Origin: Cloeon dipterum
Taxonomy: Eukaryota > Arthropoda > Insecta > Ephemeroptera > Baetidae
Direction: 5' to 3'
NCBI RefSeq assembly: GCF_949628265.1
Contig: NC_088790.1
Span: forward strand, 18,418,545-18,482,544
Length of the DNA: 64,000 nt
Shown: positions 11,695 through 21,950 of the stretch, piece after piece
Position numbering within the stretch: position 1 is the first letter of the stretch
How the letters are laid out: each line of letters opens with the position of its first letter
The notes under the pieces: model-generated
What the model saw: only the letters and a program-made list of their open reading frames with translations
Told to the model about the DNA's origin: nothing
Database searches by the model: none
Made by a program: the position numbers and the translations under genes

Positions 11695-14600
11695 GGGCAA
11701 CAAGACCCTCAAGGTAGGCAGCCCACCCGACCAGCCATTTTTCCAGCCCCCATTTATTTCGCTTCCTTTTCGCCGGCGACAGCGCAACCCGAAGGTGGAG
11801 CTCAACAGGGCCGACCTGCTGAAGCTGCTAAGCCACCTAGAGGGCGAGCTGCAGGCCAGGGATGTGGTCATCGCCGCTTTGAAAGTGAGTTTCCTGCCAC
11901 ACATGTCAACACGCTCTAATTGCGCCGCGGCTCTCGTTTGCGCTGCATGAATGCCGCTGGGGCACTTACACAAGCACTTGGGGGATGTTTGCTTTGAAAA
12001 ATTAGCCAACTTTGAAGAGAGACACTTTTGTATCTTTGTTGAATATTTATATTTATATTGATCGTTTTAAATTGCTTGTTACGGAACGTATTTTTTATCT
12101 AGCGAAACAGAAGTCTTAAAAGAAAATGTTGCCTATAACATTATTATTATAATAATGAATATGCTAAAGGTGTTGATTTTTCCATATAAATTTACTAGAC
12201 TAGAAACCATTCGGTGTACTACCACACACATAACACGTATGACAGCGAGAGATGAGATAATAATTATAACTTTTTGTACTTGGCAGCTTGGAACAGAGAG
12301 ATACTATTTTTGTTACAGTTTAATCGATGGTATATATCAATAGAAACTTTATGACAAACTTTACATTCAACGAGAACAGAGGTGTCCAAATGGAATTGAT
12401 TAACATATTATAAGGATTAAAAGTTACTGGTGCGCTTCACGAGTTCGTGTATGAAGTCATAAACATGAATACTGCCCTCAACGGTTTTCTAAAAGAAAAA
12501 TAAAAACTGCATAAAAGCCATAAATATCAAGTTTGCCGAATCCTGAAGGTTAGTTACCGCTGCAAATAGAACAGTTTGGCGTTTTTACCGCTCTCGCTTC
12601 AATTTATAGCGCTGTAGCAAGTTTTGACGTCTCGCGTGTGCTCCAGACCCGTGACTATTGGGTGCAGCGTGACAGCCACCTATATTATTAGTTATTAAAT
12701 GTTTAACGGGAAAGCAGCAATTTTTTGCGTCAAAAAACTTCCGTGATATTTCAAAGGTCAGATGGAGGTTTAACTTATGTTGCTTACGACGCGATGAATT
12801 TTCAAAACATAAATTCACAAAAATAATATATATAACCTTAAAAACGTTTCTCTCTTGAACTAAAGTATTAAATTTATAAAAACAATATCTACATATTGAG
12901 AACACAAAATTATTTACATGCTTCAAAGAGATTCTAGAACTTCCTTTTTGATTGATATTTAACGGCGCAAATAGCTAGAAGACTGAAAGTGTCTTTCTAA
13001 TTGCGTAGTGCGAGCGAGTGAAGCAGCTGCTAATTGGCAGCAGCCGCGTGACCACGTCGCTGGCGGCCCTTCAGCGGGACGGCGGCCTCGTGCGGGGCTC
13101 CAGGGTGGACGAGGTGGGCATCAAGAACCTGGCCGACCGCCAACTAGCCGCCCTGGAGAACCTAATCGTGCAGAACCGCAAGGTGCAGGTGCACATGAAC
13201 AAGGTGCTCAAGGAAACCGAGGACAGACACCTGCAGGCAAGTTACCTTAACAAAATATGATGGGGACTTTTAAAATGGGTAATTTTCTTGGTAGGTTGTG
13301 CAGCAGCTGGACAAGATGAAAAACGTTTTGCAGGATGATGCCGAGTCGGAAGCAGAGAAAACTAAAATGAGACAGGTAGGGCCTTGTTCCACGTCATATA
13401 TGACAACAAAATTAATTTTGAATAGAGGTCTCAGCCGTGAGATTTAAGGCGGCGGCTGGCGTGACCGGCTTAGCCGATTTTTTTGCCAGGTGGTGGCTGG
13501 CCATTTTTACCGGCGGCTGGAGCGCTAACAATATTTTAAACGTGAAGTTTGATAGTGCTTAACGGCCTGAAGGGCCGGAAGACATTTTTTTCTCCTGCAT
13601 CTTTTAATTTTTGGACCCTTTTTTTACTGGCGGCTGGCGCGGTGAACTCTAATTTTAAACAGTTAAATTTTTCATTGAAAATGTTCTCTAATCAACTTAA
13701 AAAGCGAAAGAAAATTTTGTTAAGCCTATTTTGAGACTGAAGAGTTACTCTCGTTAATTATGCATCATCATAAAATGGAGGCACCGCGCTTGGTATTAAA
13801 GACATTTGGGTCAAGTATCGGCTAGACTTTGAATGTCAATAATATATGCTTCTCTCACTCACACACACTCTTTTACTGGCAGCGAACGAATGCATATTTC
13901 ATTTGAACACCCGGCCCGTTTGCAGAGCTTCTCTGCTCTCATCCTATTATACTGTACTTACGGCCTACGGTATTGCCCAACAAAAGCCTCTCTTTCGGCC
14001 CCTGCACGGGATCGACAGTAGGCAACCCGCGCAGATCGTGTGTCGAGCGGAAAGCCTGACCCACGCGAGCACCGAGAGAACGGTCTGCGGCGCACGCTTC
14101 TGATGTGACTAGTAATATTGATGAGAACTAGAATGCGATAAAAGGTCGTTCATTGCCGATTGCGCTTCCATCCGTCGATACATTCAGAGCTATTTTTAAG
14201 CTGTTTACCTAAAAATATTTCTAGAAAAAAAAATCAAAATTTCCTTATAAATTTTTAAATAAGCCTTACATGTGTATTGTGACCTTTATTAATTTATTGC
14301 ATCAATTTTCCACTCCATTTCAACTATTGCTAGAAAATATGTGAATTTAAACATTTTAGAATACCATGAACCAATGGCTGAAATCCATTTTTGTGTGCAG
14401 GAACTGGAACTGGAAAAGCAAGAAAAGATGAAGTTGGAAGAAGATTTAAAGAAAATTCAGGAGCAACTTGACGAAGAACGAAATCGTCAGAAGCAGATTG
14501 TACTGTTGTTGCTTGCTGATCGTAGAAAAGTAATAATGAAATACATCGAAGAGAGAAAACGCTCAGAAGATTTGGCGCAGGTGTGCAAGGAGTCTCGTAG

Positions 14601-15908
14601 TTAAATTCAATATCTTACCGCACTCCTATTTAGATTTTGAGTGAAGAAAAAGCGCGGGTTGACTCCATGGCTGAGGGCCTGGAAGAGGAGAGCAAGCGAG
14701 CACTTCAAATGGAGGCCGATCTTGAGAAGCACCACGCCACTTTCCAGGTTGAGCGACAGCAGCTCAAGTCGGCGCTGGCCAAAGAGGAGAAGAGGTTTGA
14801 CCGAGAGAAATTATACAATATTATGCTAAAATATCGTTTTTCAGAGCTCGTGAAGCAGAAGCTCAGTTGGAGGCATTTAAAAGGAAGTATGCAGACGCTG
14901 CTGCAATCGGACGAGCGCAGGGTGCAGCAACCATGGTGACCAAGGTGGTACAGCCAACAGCAACTGTGTCCAGCAAACCTGTCAGTGCTCCAGGTGAGAA
15001 TTGAATATTACAATTGTCATTTATAAATATCTAAAACAATGATAAATACACAAACGGTGGGTGTTTTCAAAATTTCGAGTGCTTTTATTGAGTTTATAAT
15101 TGGCCCGGAAGGGAGAGTCCCTATATCTAATGGGGGAGTGGGCCCAGGATGGCCTTTGGGAGTCCCGCCCCGAGACACCCCCCAACACGAGGGGAGTCAA
15201 TACAATTCTCACAACGCTGATTTTAAACGCACTGCGAGCGTTTAACAAGATCGATAGCCCATCGCGACATTTCCCATCTATAATTAACACCCCTAAAATT
15301 ACAGATAAAAACGTAGGCCTTAAAACGCACAGTATAATTGTATTGATAAATGGTTTTTGTTATTTTTATTTAATAATCTGTCAATTATATGAGAAAAGGG
15401 TTAACATTTTACAAAAAGAGTCTTTAAATGAAAAACAATGCTAGTGAAAATATCTTAAATTTAGAATTTCTATTTTTATCACAAAAATTCCCTCTCAGTT
15501 ACAGGAATTGCAAGGAGCGTCGCTTCAGCCCCCATGGTGCGAACTGCAGAAGCTCCGCAGGTAAAATTAAATCATGGTGGACAAACAAATAGGACTCAAA
15601 GTAATGATGTGGTGGACATGTTTCAGGTGGTTCAGATGTCGCCGCACGTGAGTCTACAGGCGAGTCCAGGCACCAAGGTGTTCACCAGCACGACGCAAGA
15701 CGGTCGGGTGACCTATCATGTTAAAACGGGTGGCGCGTCCGTGGCTCCGCCGCCCCCGGCTGCTAAAAAGCCACCGGTTGCGCCACCACCGTTGGCTCGT
15801 GGAGCCCCGCCGCCTATTCCTCCCAACAAGCCAGTGGTACCCCCGAAGAGCAAAGAGCTCGAGACCAACAAGACTTTGAACAAACAACAGCCACCCAGGA
15901 AGACTTAA
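11681..15908 (+). CDS. CTTNBP2NL: CTTNBP2NL / Nausicaa-like cortactin-binding coiled-coil protein
   Basis: Eight exons chain in phase: 11681-11713, 11783-11884, 13009-13236, 13295-13375, 14401-14580, 14634-14794, 14845-14993 and 15499-15908, giving 447 residues. The N-terminal CortBP2 domain shows the family signature ELNRADLLKLLSHLEGELQA followed by RDVVIAALK. A long coiled coil runs from about residue 60 to 270 and includes the conserved NRQKQIVLLLLADR block. The C-terminal third carries SPGTKVFTSTTQDGRVTYHV and a proline-rich stretch (about 392-427) that could bind SH3 domains. The vertebrate relatives bind cortactin and the STRIPAK scaffold striatin; the Drosophila relative Nausicaa acts on lamellipodial actin. 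The intron 13237-13294 starts with GC (CAG|GCAAGT). Introns 11714-11782 and, within the last exon, the segment 15561-15626 are multiples of three and open, so a longer protein is possible. Codon use changes from GC-rich in exons 2-3 to AT-rich in exon 5. Confidence 0.85.
13503..13670 (+). repeat. Imperfect tandem duplication in an intron
   Basis: Inside the 13376-14400 intron, the block beginning tttttaccggcggctgg at 13503 recurs in diverged form at 13621 (tttttactggcggctgg). In both copies an attttaaac element follows about 30 bases later. A further partial copy of ggcggctggcg is at about 13450-13463. The origin is unknown; it may be a decayed mobile element. Confidence 0.45.
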
Positions 15909-16158
15909 ACTCATTGTTGACACGTCAGCCCAGGGCCCTCTCTCGCGCAGGCCTCTGTGAAAATTCATTTCTAGTCAGAATTTCTTTGCTGTGTGTGTTT
16001 TTCCAGTCGCAAGAAGAAGGAGAGCGTGTTTGTAAATATACACATTACTGCGTCTAGTCAGCCTGCACTCGAGAAGGTCCTGCGGTCTCTAATATTTTGA
16101 GCGAATTTTATTTTTCAATTCTCACAAGTGTTCTGTGTTTTGACAAAAGGCGAGTATA

Positions 16159-16164
16159 AATAAA
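16159..16164 (+). terminator. Poly(A) signal for the CTTNBP2NL-like gene
   Basis: AATAAA about 250 bp after the stop codon at 15908, in the correct orientation. Confidence 0.55.
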
Positions 16165-17979
16165 TGCGACTTCTCTGTAGCTGCAGGTCTTCCATGTTGA
16201 AATAGTATAATTTTTTCACTTTCCGACAAAAGCCCAGCTTTTTGCACTTTTGTGTTGTACACGAAAAAGCTTTTCTAATTTTCCTTATTTTTGTAAAGAA
16301 AATTCTGCGATAATTTTTGAGTAGCGTAATTTTGACATAACTAACTCATGTGATAGTTGATATTATTGTGCTTATAATTATATCGTTTAGCGATCAAGTT
16401 TTGGTGTAGCCACATTGTTGAAAAACATGCAAAGTTTACGATATTAATTAGTTGTTTGGATACTTTCATCAAACCACGCACTATTATGGTAGTAGCGTTA
16501 GTTTTGAATAAGTGCGGTTCGCCAACGCATACACTTTGTGTGTTTAAAAAAGAAGAATCTAAAATCCCAGGATATACACACCCCCACTGTCGGTACTGGC
16601 AAATAAATGTCAAATTTAAAAGGATCAAAACACGATCACAAAAGTACCTCATAAGAAAATCCTACGCAAGGTGCAGAAGATACTCAATCTAGTAAGCAAA
16701 AGGTCGTACAGAAAATATGCAATATATTTAATATAAGCATTAAATAATTATTCTCGTATATAATGTGTTACTTACACTCGCATAAAACACACGCTATACC
16801 CAACATATTTTGGGGAGACAACACAACGTACAGCGCGCACCTTTCACCGTCTTTGTGCTGCACGAAATTAAACAAAATGCGTTGGTCTCTTCAGAACATG
16901 GTATTTATTAATAATGCTTATTTAAACATTCAGTATATGTTGAAAAATGTGTTTTGTAATGAAAATAATAAAATAAAGAAAGTGTTACAACAGCAAACAT
17001 ACACACATCACAAAATAATTGTTTTTTTTCCTTATCCGTTCTTTGCAGTGACATTGAAAGAGCTGTAAACAATCAAAATGATCTAGAACAGAGTGAAACG
17101 CTCATTGGGCTCATGCATATACCACTAATTATTTTCTTCGAAAATTGTGACAGCTTACATTTTAGTTAATTAAAAGCATTAGATGTGAACATAGTAAATA
17201 GTAAGTTTAATTAAGTATAAAGCTTGAACGTCTCAAGTAATTAAATTGAAATGAAATTATATTAATAAGTCTATGCTTTATTGACTTACCATAAACCTCT
17301 CATTATTGAATAACACCGTATCATATGCCAATATTTTTTAAATAGATAACTTTTTTTGCTGCCCAAAGCAAGAGGAAAATTAACGATTGCAATTAAAACG
17401 AGTTTCACATTAATTGATTGATGGTACATAATTGATTACTCCATTCAGAGGCCACCGGCCACGGCGGCCACTGAACTCCGAAAAAATATTCATTTGATTT
17501 AACTTCGGCAATCGACATTGATCGACATCATCTCTATTCTCCTTGGTTTGACCAGAAATTTTCCCGCGGTCTGTTCTCTAGATGGCAGCATAGGCAACTT
17601 GTTTACTTTTTGCTAACCCTGTACCTGCATTGCATTGACTAAGCATAAGCATTGACAGCAGTCAGCAGCGACTGCATTGCATGTAGATACATTGTATCGG
17701 ATTGGAATTTTACATTGCAGAATTGCTGAAAATTTCAGAAACTGGAAATCTAAGAAATCCTACGAAAACGCTGATTACAGAAGTCTTCAATAGGAATGTG
17801 AAGTAGGTATGGTACATACATTATGATAATATGATACATACATACATTTTCTATCGATCAATTTAAACAACTCGGATTGAAAATTATGTAGATACATAAG
17901 GCTTTTGCAGCATTCATTAGATCTTGCTTGTAGAATAATAATATTGGATTTAAATTATTTGTATTATAATTTTAGAGCA
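16165..17979. other. Intergenic, then TBC1D7 promoter and 5' UTR
   Basis: The left 1.2 kb is AT-rich with nothing I recognise. From about 17440 it is more GC-rich, with a YY1/Pho-like motif AGATGGCAGC at 17580-17589. An acceptor (ttttag) ends at 17975, five bases before the TBC1D7 ATG, so the 5' UTR is probably split. A plausible donor is near 17801-17806 (gtaggt). I cannot fix the transcription start. Confidence 0.45.
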
Positions 17980-20900
17980 ATGGCCACTGCAGACGAGAGG
18001 AATTTCCGCAGTTCGTACTATGAGAAAGTAGGATTCCGCAATGTCGAAGAAAAAAAGTCATTGGAAATTCTGCTGAAAGAAAAGTCTCTAGATAAAATCA
18101 AACTCAACCATTTCTGCCTGAGGTTTCCTGTGCCAGGAATACACCGCAGTTACCTCTGGAAACTTCTTTTAGGTATGCATTTTTTAACAGATCAGTTTAT
18201 CATCAACATCAAATTTTTACTAATGAATTAATAATGTCAATCACAGGGGTTTTGCCTATGCAAGTGGCCTGCCACGATTATGTGTGGTCATGCAGAGAAC
18301 AGTCATTCAATGACCTGGTTCGACAAATGAAAGTGCTAAAGCTGGACTACCCTTCAGCACCCCACAACTTTGTTATCATGTGGCTGCTTGAAACCAATGG
18401 CGTGCCAACTGGCTGCACTAATCCAGTAAGGAAAACTGAATATCATATTTGACTGTCATTTTGTATTTCTACGTTTTAATTCCTATAGCTCTTGCTCTTT
18501 GAATTCACATAATTAACCAGATTCAAACCCCTTACGAGGCTCAAAAATTTAATATTTCAAAATAGTCCTTACATAATATCATCCGCTACCAATGCTGTCT
18601 AAGATCTGTTGCCTTTTCAGCTCCAGTTAAACCCAATCAATGAAAACTTCGCCAAGCTGGCAGCTATGATGATGGAGTTCTTTGACAACGATGTCGAAGT
18701 CTACTGGGTTTCCAAAGGCTTTTTCAACTTCCTCAGCCGACTGGCTATTGAAATGCCCAAGCTCTTGGAGTGCACTTTAACCCTACTGGAGAAAGAAGAC
18801 TGCGAACTTAATACGTAACTTAAATATCTTGACCAACCTGCCTGTTCTAACTATTTATTCCCAGTTACATGCAGGAGAGGGAATTACTTGCAAATCTTCC
18901 TCTTTTTGATTGGTACACCTCCATGTTTGCTGTGGTTCTCAGTGAGTCCTCTCTCTGCAAGTAAGAGTTAACTTATCTAATACTTTTCATTACATTAATT
19001 TCCTTTACTTAACAGGATCTGGGATAAAATGGTTGGAGGCTCATACAAGATCTTGATTTTCGTGGCGGTTGCCCTCTGCGTAAACTTGAAGAAGCAAATT
19101 ATGTCGTGCGAGACTCTGGACCATCTTTTCATCCTCTTTGAAAATGTAGGTTGGAATCATGCAGGGTTGTGAAGTCTTTGCACTTAGCACAATAACTAAT
19201 TGTTCTTGCCTAATTTTCCTGTTAGAATATTTTTGTCCCTTGTGCATTTTGCATATTTTGGCGGATCTTCTCAAATGAATTTTGCCCACTATCTAGCATT
19301 TAAAAATCCCTGCATTGAGAGTTGGGAAAATTCCTGTGAGTTTGCCAATTTTAAATAGAATTAGTTCACTTGCAACACCAATTTTTATTTAAACAAAATT
19401 GCTGCAACTTACTTAACCCACTTTCACGACTTATTTAAATAGTATTTTTATTGACTGTTAAGGTTTCTGAGGATATGAGTGAGGTAGTGGTAAACAAAGC
19501 GCTGGACTTGTGGCAGCAGCATGGCAACCTGATTAACATGGGGCTCGAGTTCAGCATCAAGCACAACCCAACAGCCTTGTGGGCTGCCCAGCAGACCTCA
19601 TCTATGCCTAATCTGTCAAGTGTCAGTGGGCAGAGCACAACAGGTACTGCAACTCGCGCCAAACCTTCCGCCGCGGCTTAACAAATCCAGTGCAACAGAT
19701 GTGTGAATGTTTTTTTTTGCATTTAGTTGACACTGCTTAGTGAAATCATTTCAAAAGTGATAAATCTAAGGGCTGTTTTGTGCTATATTCACGAATAAAA
19801 TGGACTGGAGCAAGTTGAACCACGTTGCATTTGTGTTGGTCTTGTCCTAATGCACTTTTTCAGGATTTCTAGAGCGACAAGTGACTGTCCCTGATGTTCA
19901 CTTAATGAAGGATCTCTATCTGTGGGAGTACCAAGAGCCAGAAAAATGGTATGATTTTTTTTTTATTTTATGTAGTAGTTTGTGTGTCCTCAACATCAAC
20001 TCTGCAACTTGACGGAAATTTGAATTTCGCTCAGCTGAAACAGAAAATTGGTGCCTTCTAGTCTGTAGAATTTTGCTGAAAACTGATTAAATTGCAATGA
20101 ATTTTTATGTTTAGAAATACACTGCTTGGAAAAATTCTAATGTCTTGATGGGACACGGTTAGTATAAAAACCTAGGCTTTATCTGCATAAATTTACTTAA
20201 AGGTTTGTTGCGCCGGAAATTAATCAATCCAGAAGGAGTCACAAAAGTTGAATTAATTTTTCTGCATCTGAGATATCTATTGGGTATGCTAGCAATATGC
20301 GGGTGTTGGTTGCTAAAATGGAAATATGAAATGATTGAGAGACAAAGTAGTGTTAAGAGATCAGACCATCTGATAGAAGTGTTGTAATCAGGAAAAAACA
20401 AAATTTTGGTGCATTCTCTGTTTGAGAGCTTCTTCTAGTGTAGGCAACAAAGAGGGAAATGTATTTTCTTGACCACAATAGCAGATATGATTTTCCATAA
20501 TGTTTCCCTCAACTTATCAAATTTTCTTATTCCCTGCAGTATACAAGAAAAATCAGATGATGTCACTGATTCCGACAAGGTTTGCGACCCACTACCTCCA
20601 AAACCAAGTTTAACTTTTGCTGAGGCTTGCGATCCACAACCTCAAACACTCAGAGAAGATCGTGCTGAGGCTTGCGATCCACAACCTCAAACACTCAAAG
20701 AAGATCTTGCTAAGGATTGCAACCCACAACCTCAAACACGCAGAAAAAATCTTGCCAATTCGAACCTGGCTGCGAAGCGATTGGCGGGTGGACCAAGTTG
20801 TGCTGTTGTCGAGCAGCATATGAAAAAGATTACCTACGAGTTGAGCAAACTCAAACTGGAGCCTTCACCAGAGAGGGAGAAAGGTGACACTGATGAACCC

Positions 20901-21134
20901 TGGATGATGTGTTCTCGCGGAAATCCACAATCTGGCAATGTTCATTTTGAGCCTGATTGTGAGATTACTTCGGAATCATGTGTGATTGATATTGTTGATA
21001 GTGGGGATTATGAGGCACACTACTACTTGCTATGCAGAGAAATACTGCCAAAAATTTTGGTTTTTGTTGGTGTGAATGTCGCCATAGTTGCTTTTCTGAT
21101 CCTCATTTGGAAGATGTATTTCGTAATTTTCTAA
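17980..21134 (+). CDS. TBC1D7: TBC1D7, TSC-complex subunit, long isoform with predicted C-terminal membrane anchor
   Basis: Nine exons chain in phase: 17980-18172, 18247-18425, 18621-18814, 18865-18960, 19016-19145, 19463-19643, 19864-19948 and 20540-21134 are eight, each with GT-AG borders; the non-coding leader exon makes nine. They encode 550 residues. Residues 1-290 align well by memory with TBC1D7 ([58 protein letters not shown]). TBC1D7 is the third subunit of the TSC1-TSC2 complex, which turns Rheb off and so restrains mTORC1. The usual TBC arginine finger is not visible around residues 105-120, as in the human protein. Beyond the family's normal end (human 293 residues), the two last exons add a novel tail. 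It has three 15-residue repeats (about 380-424), a Lys/Glu-rich stretch and a final hydrophobic segment (about 524-550: [20 protein letters not shown] and on). The tail joins in perfect phase but has no relative I know. Confidence 0.78.
19463..19681 (+). CDS. TBC1D7: TBC1D7 short-isoform terminal exon (read-through of the 19643 donor)
   Basis: If the donor at 19644 (G|GTACTG) is not used, the frame continues 12 codons (ending AKPSAAA) to TAA at 19679-19681. The resulting protein has 336 residues, nearer the canonical TBC1D7 length. An AATAAA at 19794-19799, 113 bp after this stop and still inside the intron, would allow a complete short mRNA. This makes two 3' ends likely, chosen by splicing against intronic polyadenylation. 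Confidence 0.55.
   Translation, partial: VSEDMSEVVVNKALDLWQQHGNLINMGLEFSIKHNPTALWAAQQTSSMPNLSSVSGQSTTGTATRAKPSAAA
19794..19799 (+). terminator. Intronic poly(A) signal of TBC1D7 short form
   Basis: AATAAA lies inside the intron 19644-19863, downstream of the short-isoform stop codon. Confidence 0.5.
20619..20753 (+). repeat. Three 45-bp in-frame tandem repeats in the TBC1D7 tail
   Basis: Copies start at 20619, 20664 and 20709 with an exact period of 45 bp. Each encodes 15 residues of the pattern [15 protein letters not shown]; the third copy is more diverged ([13 protein letters not shown]). A degenerate further copy precedes them ([10 protein letters not shown]). High DNA identity suggests recent duplication. 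Confidence 0.9.
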
Positions 21135-21355
21135 AACCTTACATTTTTTTAACGTTCCTGGAATTACGCTTGATCTTTGATGAAACTTAATGATAGTTTC
21201 AAGTGCAAATAGCTGATATTGATCTCAATGAGATAATGTGTACATTTAATTGTTGAATTAGCCTTTTAAGCAGCATGACGTACTGTGAAAAACTGATATG
21301 GGGTATTGCCCTTTAAGTGCCTTTTGCTAAACAATGACCATACTGACTGATGTGA

Positions 21356-21361
21356 AATAAA
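21356..21361 (+). terminator. Poly(A) signal for TBC1D7 long form
   Basis: AATAAA 222 bp after the stop codon at 21134. A second AATAAA-like word follows about 14 bases later. Confidence 0.6.
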
Positions 21362-21950
21362 GACAAGAATAAAAACATAAGTTTAAGCAACTTGTATATT
21401 GTTTGTATTTGAGGAACATAAAAACAAGTTTTTTATATTTTAAAATCACAAGCAAATTCAGAGAACACTTTGAAGCTGAACACAATTCAAAGTATAGAGC
21501 CGTTCATGAAGCAATAAATTAAACAGCTGAGCATCAATAAGAGTCAGAAATCTTGTGACTAGCAACTGAATACCAAACGCAGTTCAAATTTGACGGCTTC
21601 CCCAAACATGATAATACATTGTGCTTGTTTTAAGAAATAGCTACAAGCTTGCTTTGGCCTATTGGTGGGGCAACTATGAGTTTAGACAGTCAGATGTAAT
21701 ACAACCACAAAGTGACTCATAATTAAATGCTAAAATCAAGTTAACCTCTTTTCTTGAGTCGCACAAAAATAGATCATAGATCCCTTAAACACGTTAAAAT
21801 TCCAAATCATCAACAGCTTCCTGCACGGAATGGAAAATAATCATTATATTTTAGTAGTATTGAGTTGTAATTATTATTTGCTTTTCACTCTTCGCTTGGA
21901 GTGACGACTATTGTGGGGTTGTGTCCCCTAGTCAGCCAGCTGGGTCGACC
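21362..21950. other. Convergent 3' region of TBC1D7 and the ARMC10-like gene
   Basis: About 800 bp separate the two stop codons. The stretch should contain both 3' UTR ends. I did not find a canonical minus-strand AATAAA close to the ARMC10-like stop. Confidence 0.5.

Noticed and set aside
13237-13250. GT donor (gttacc) four bases into the 13237 intron
   Set aside because: It would shift the frame into the next exon; the GC donor keeps the VVQQLDKMKNVL coiled coil.
20469-20539. Upstream part of the 221-codon open frame covering the TBC1D7 last exon
   Set aside because: The acceptor at 20537-20539 (ctgcag) and the phase of the previous exon place the exon start at 20540; the part before it is intron.
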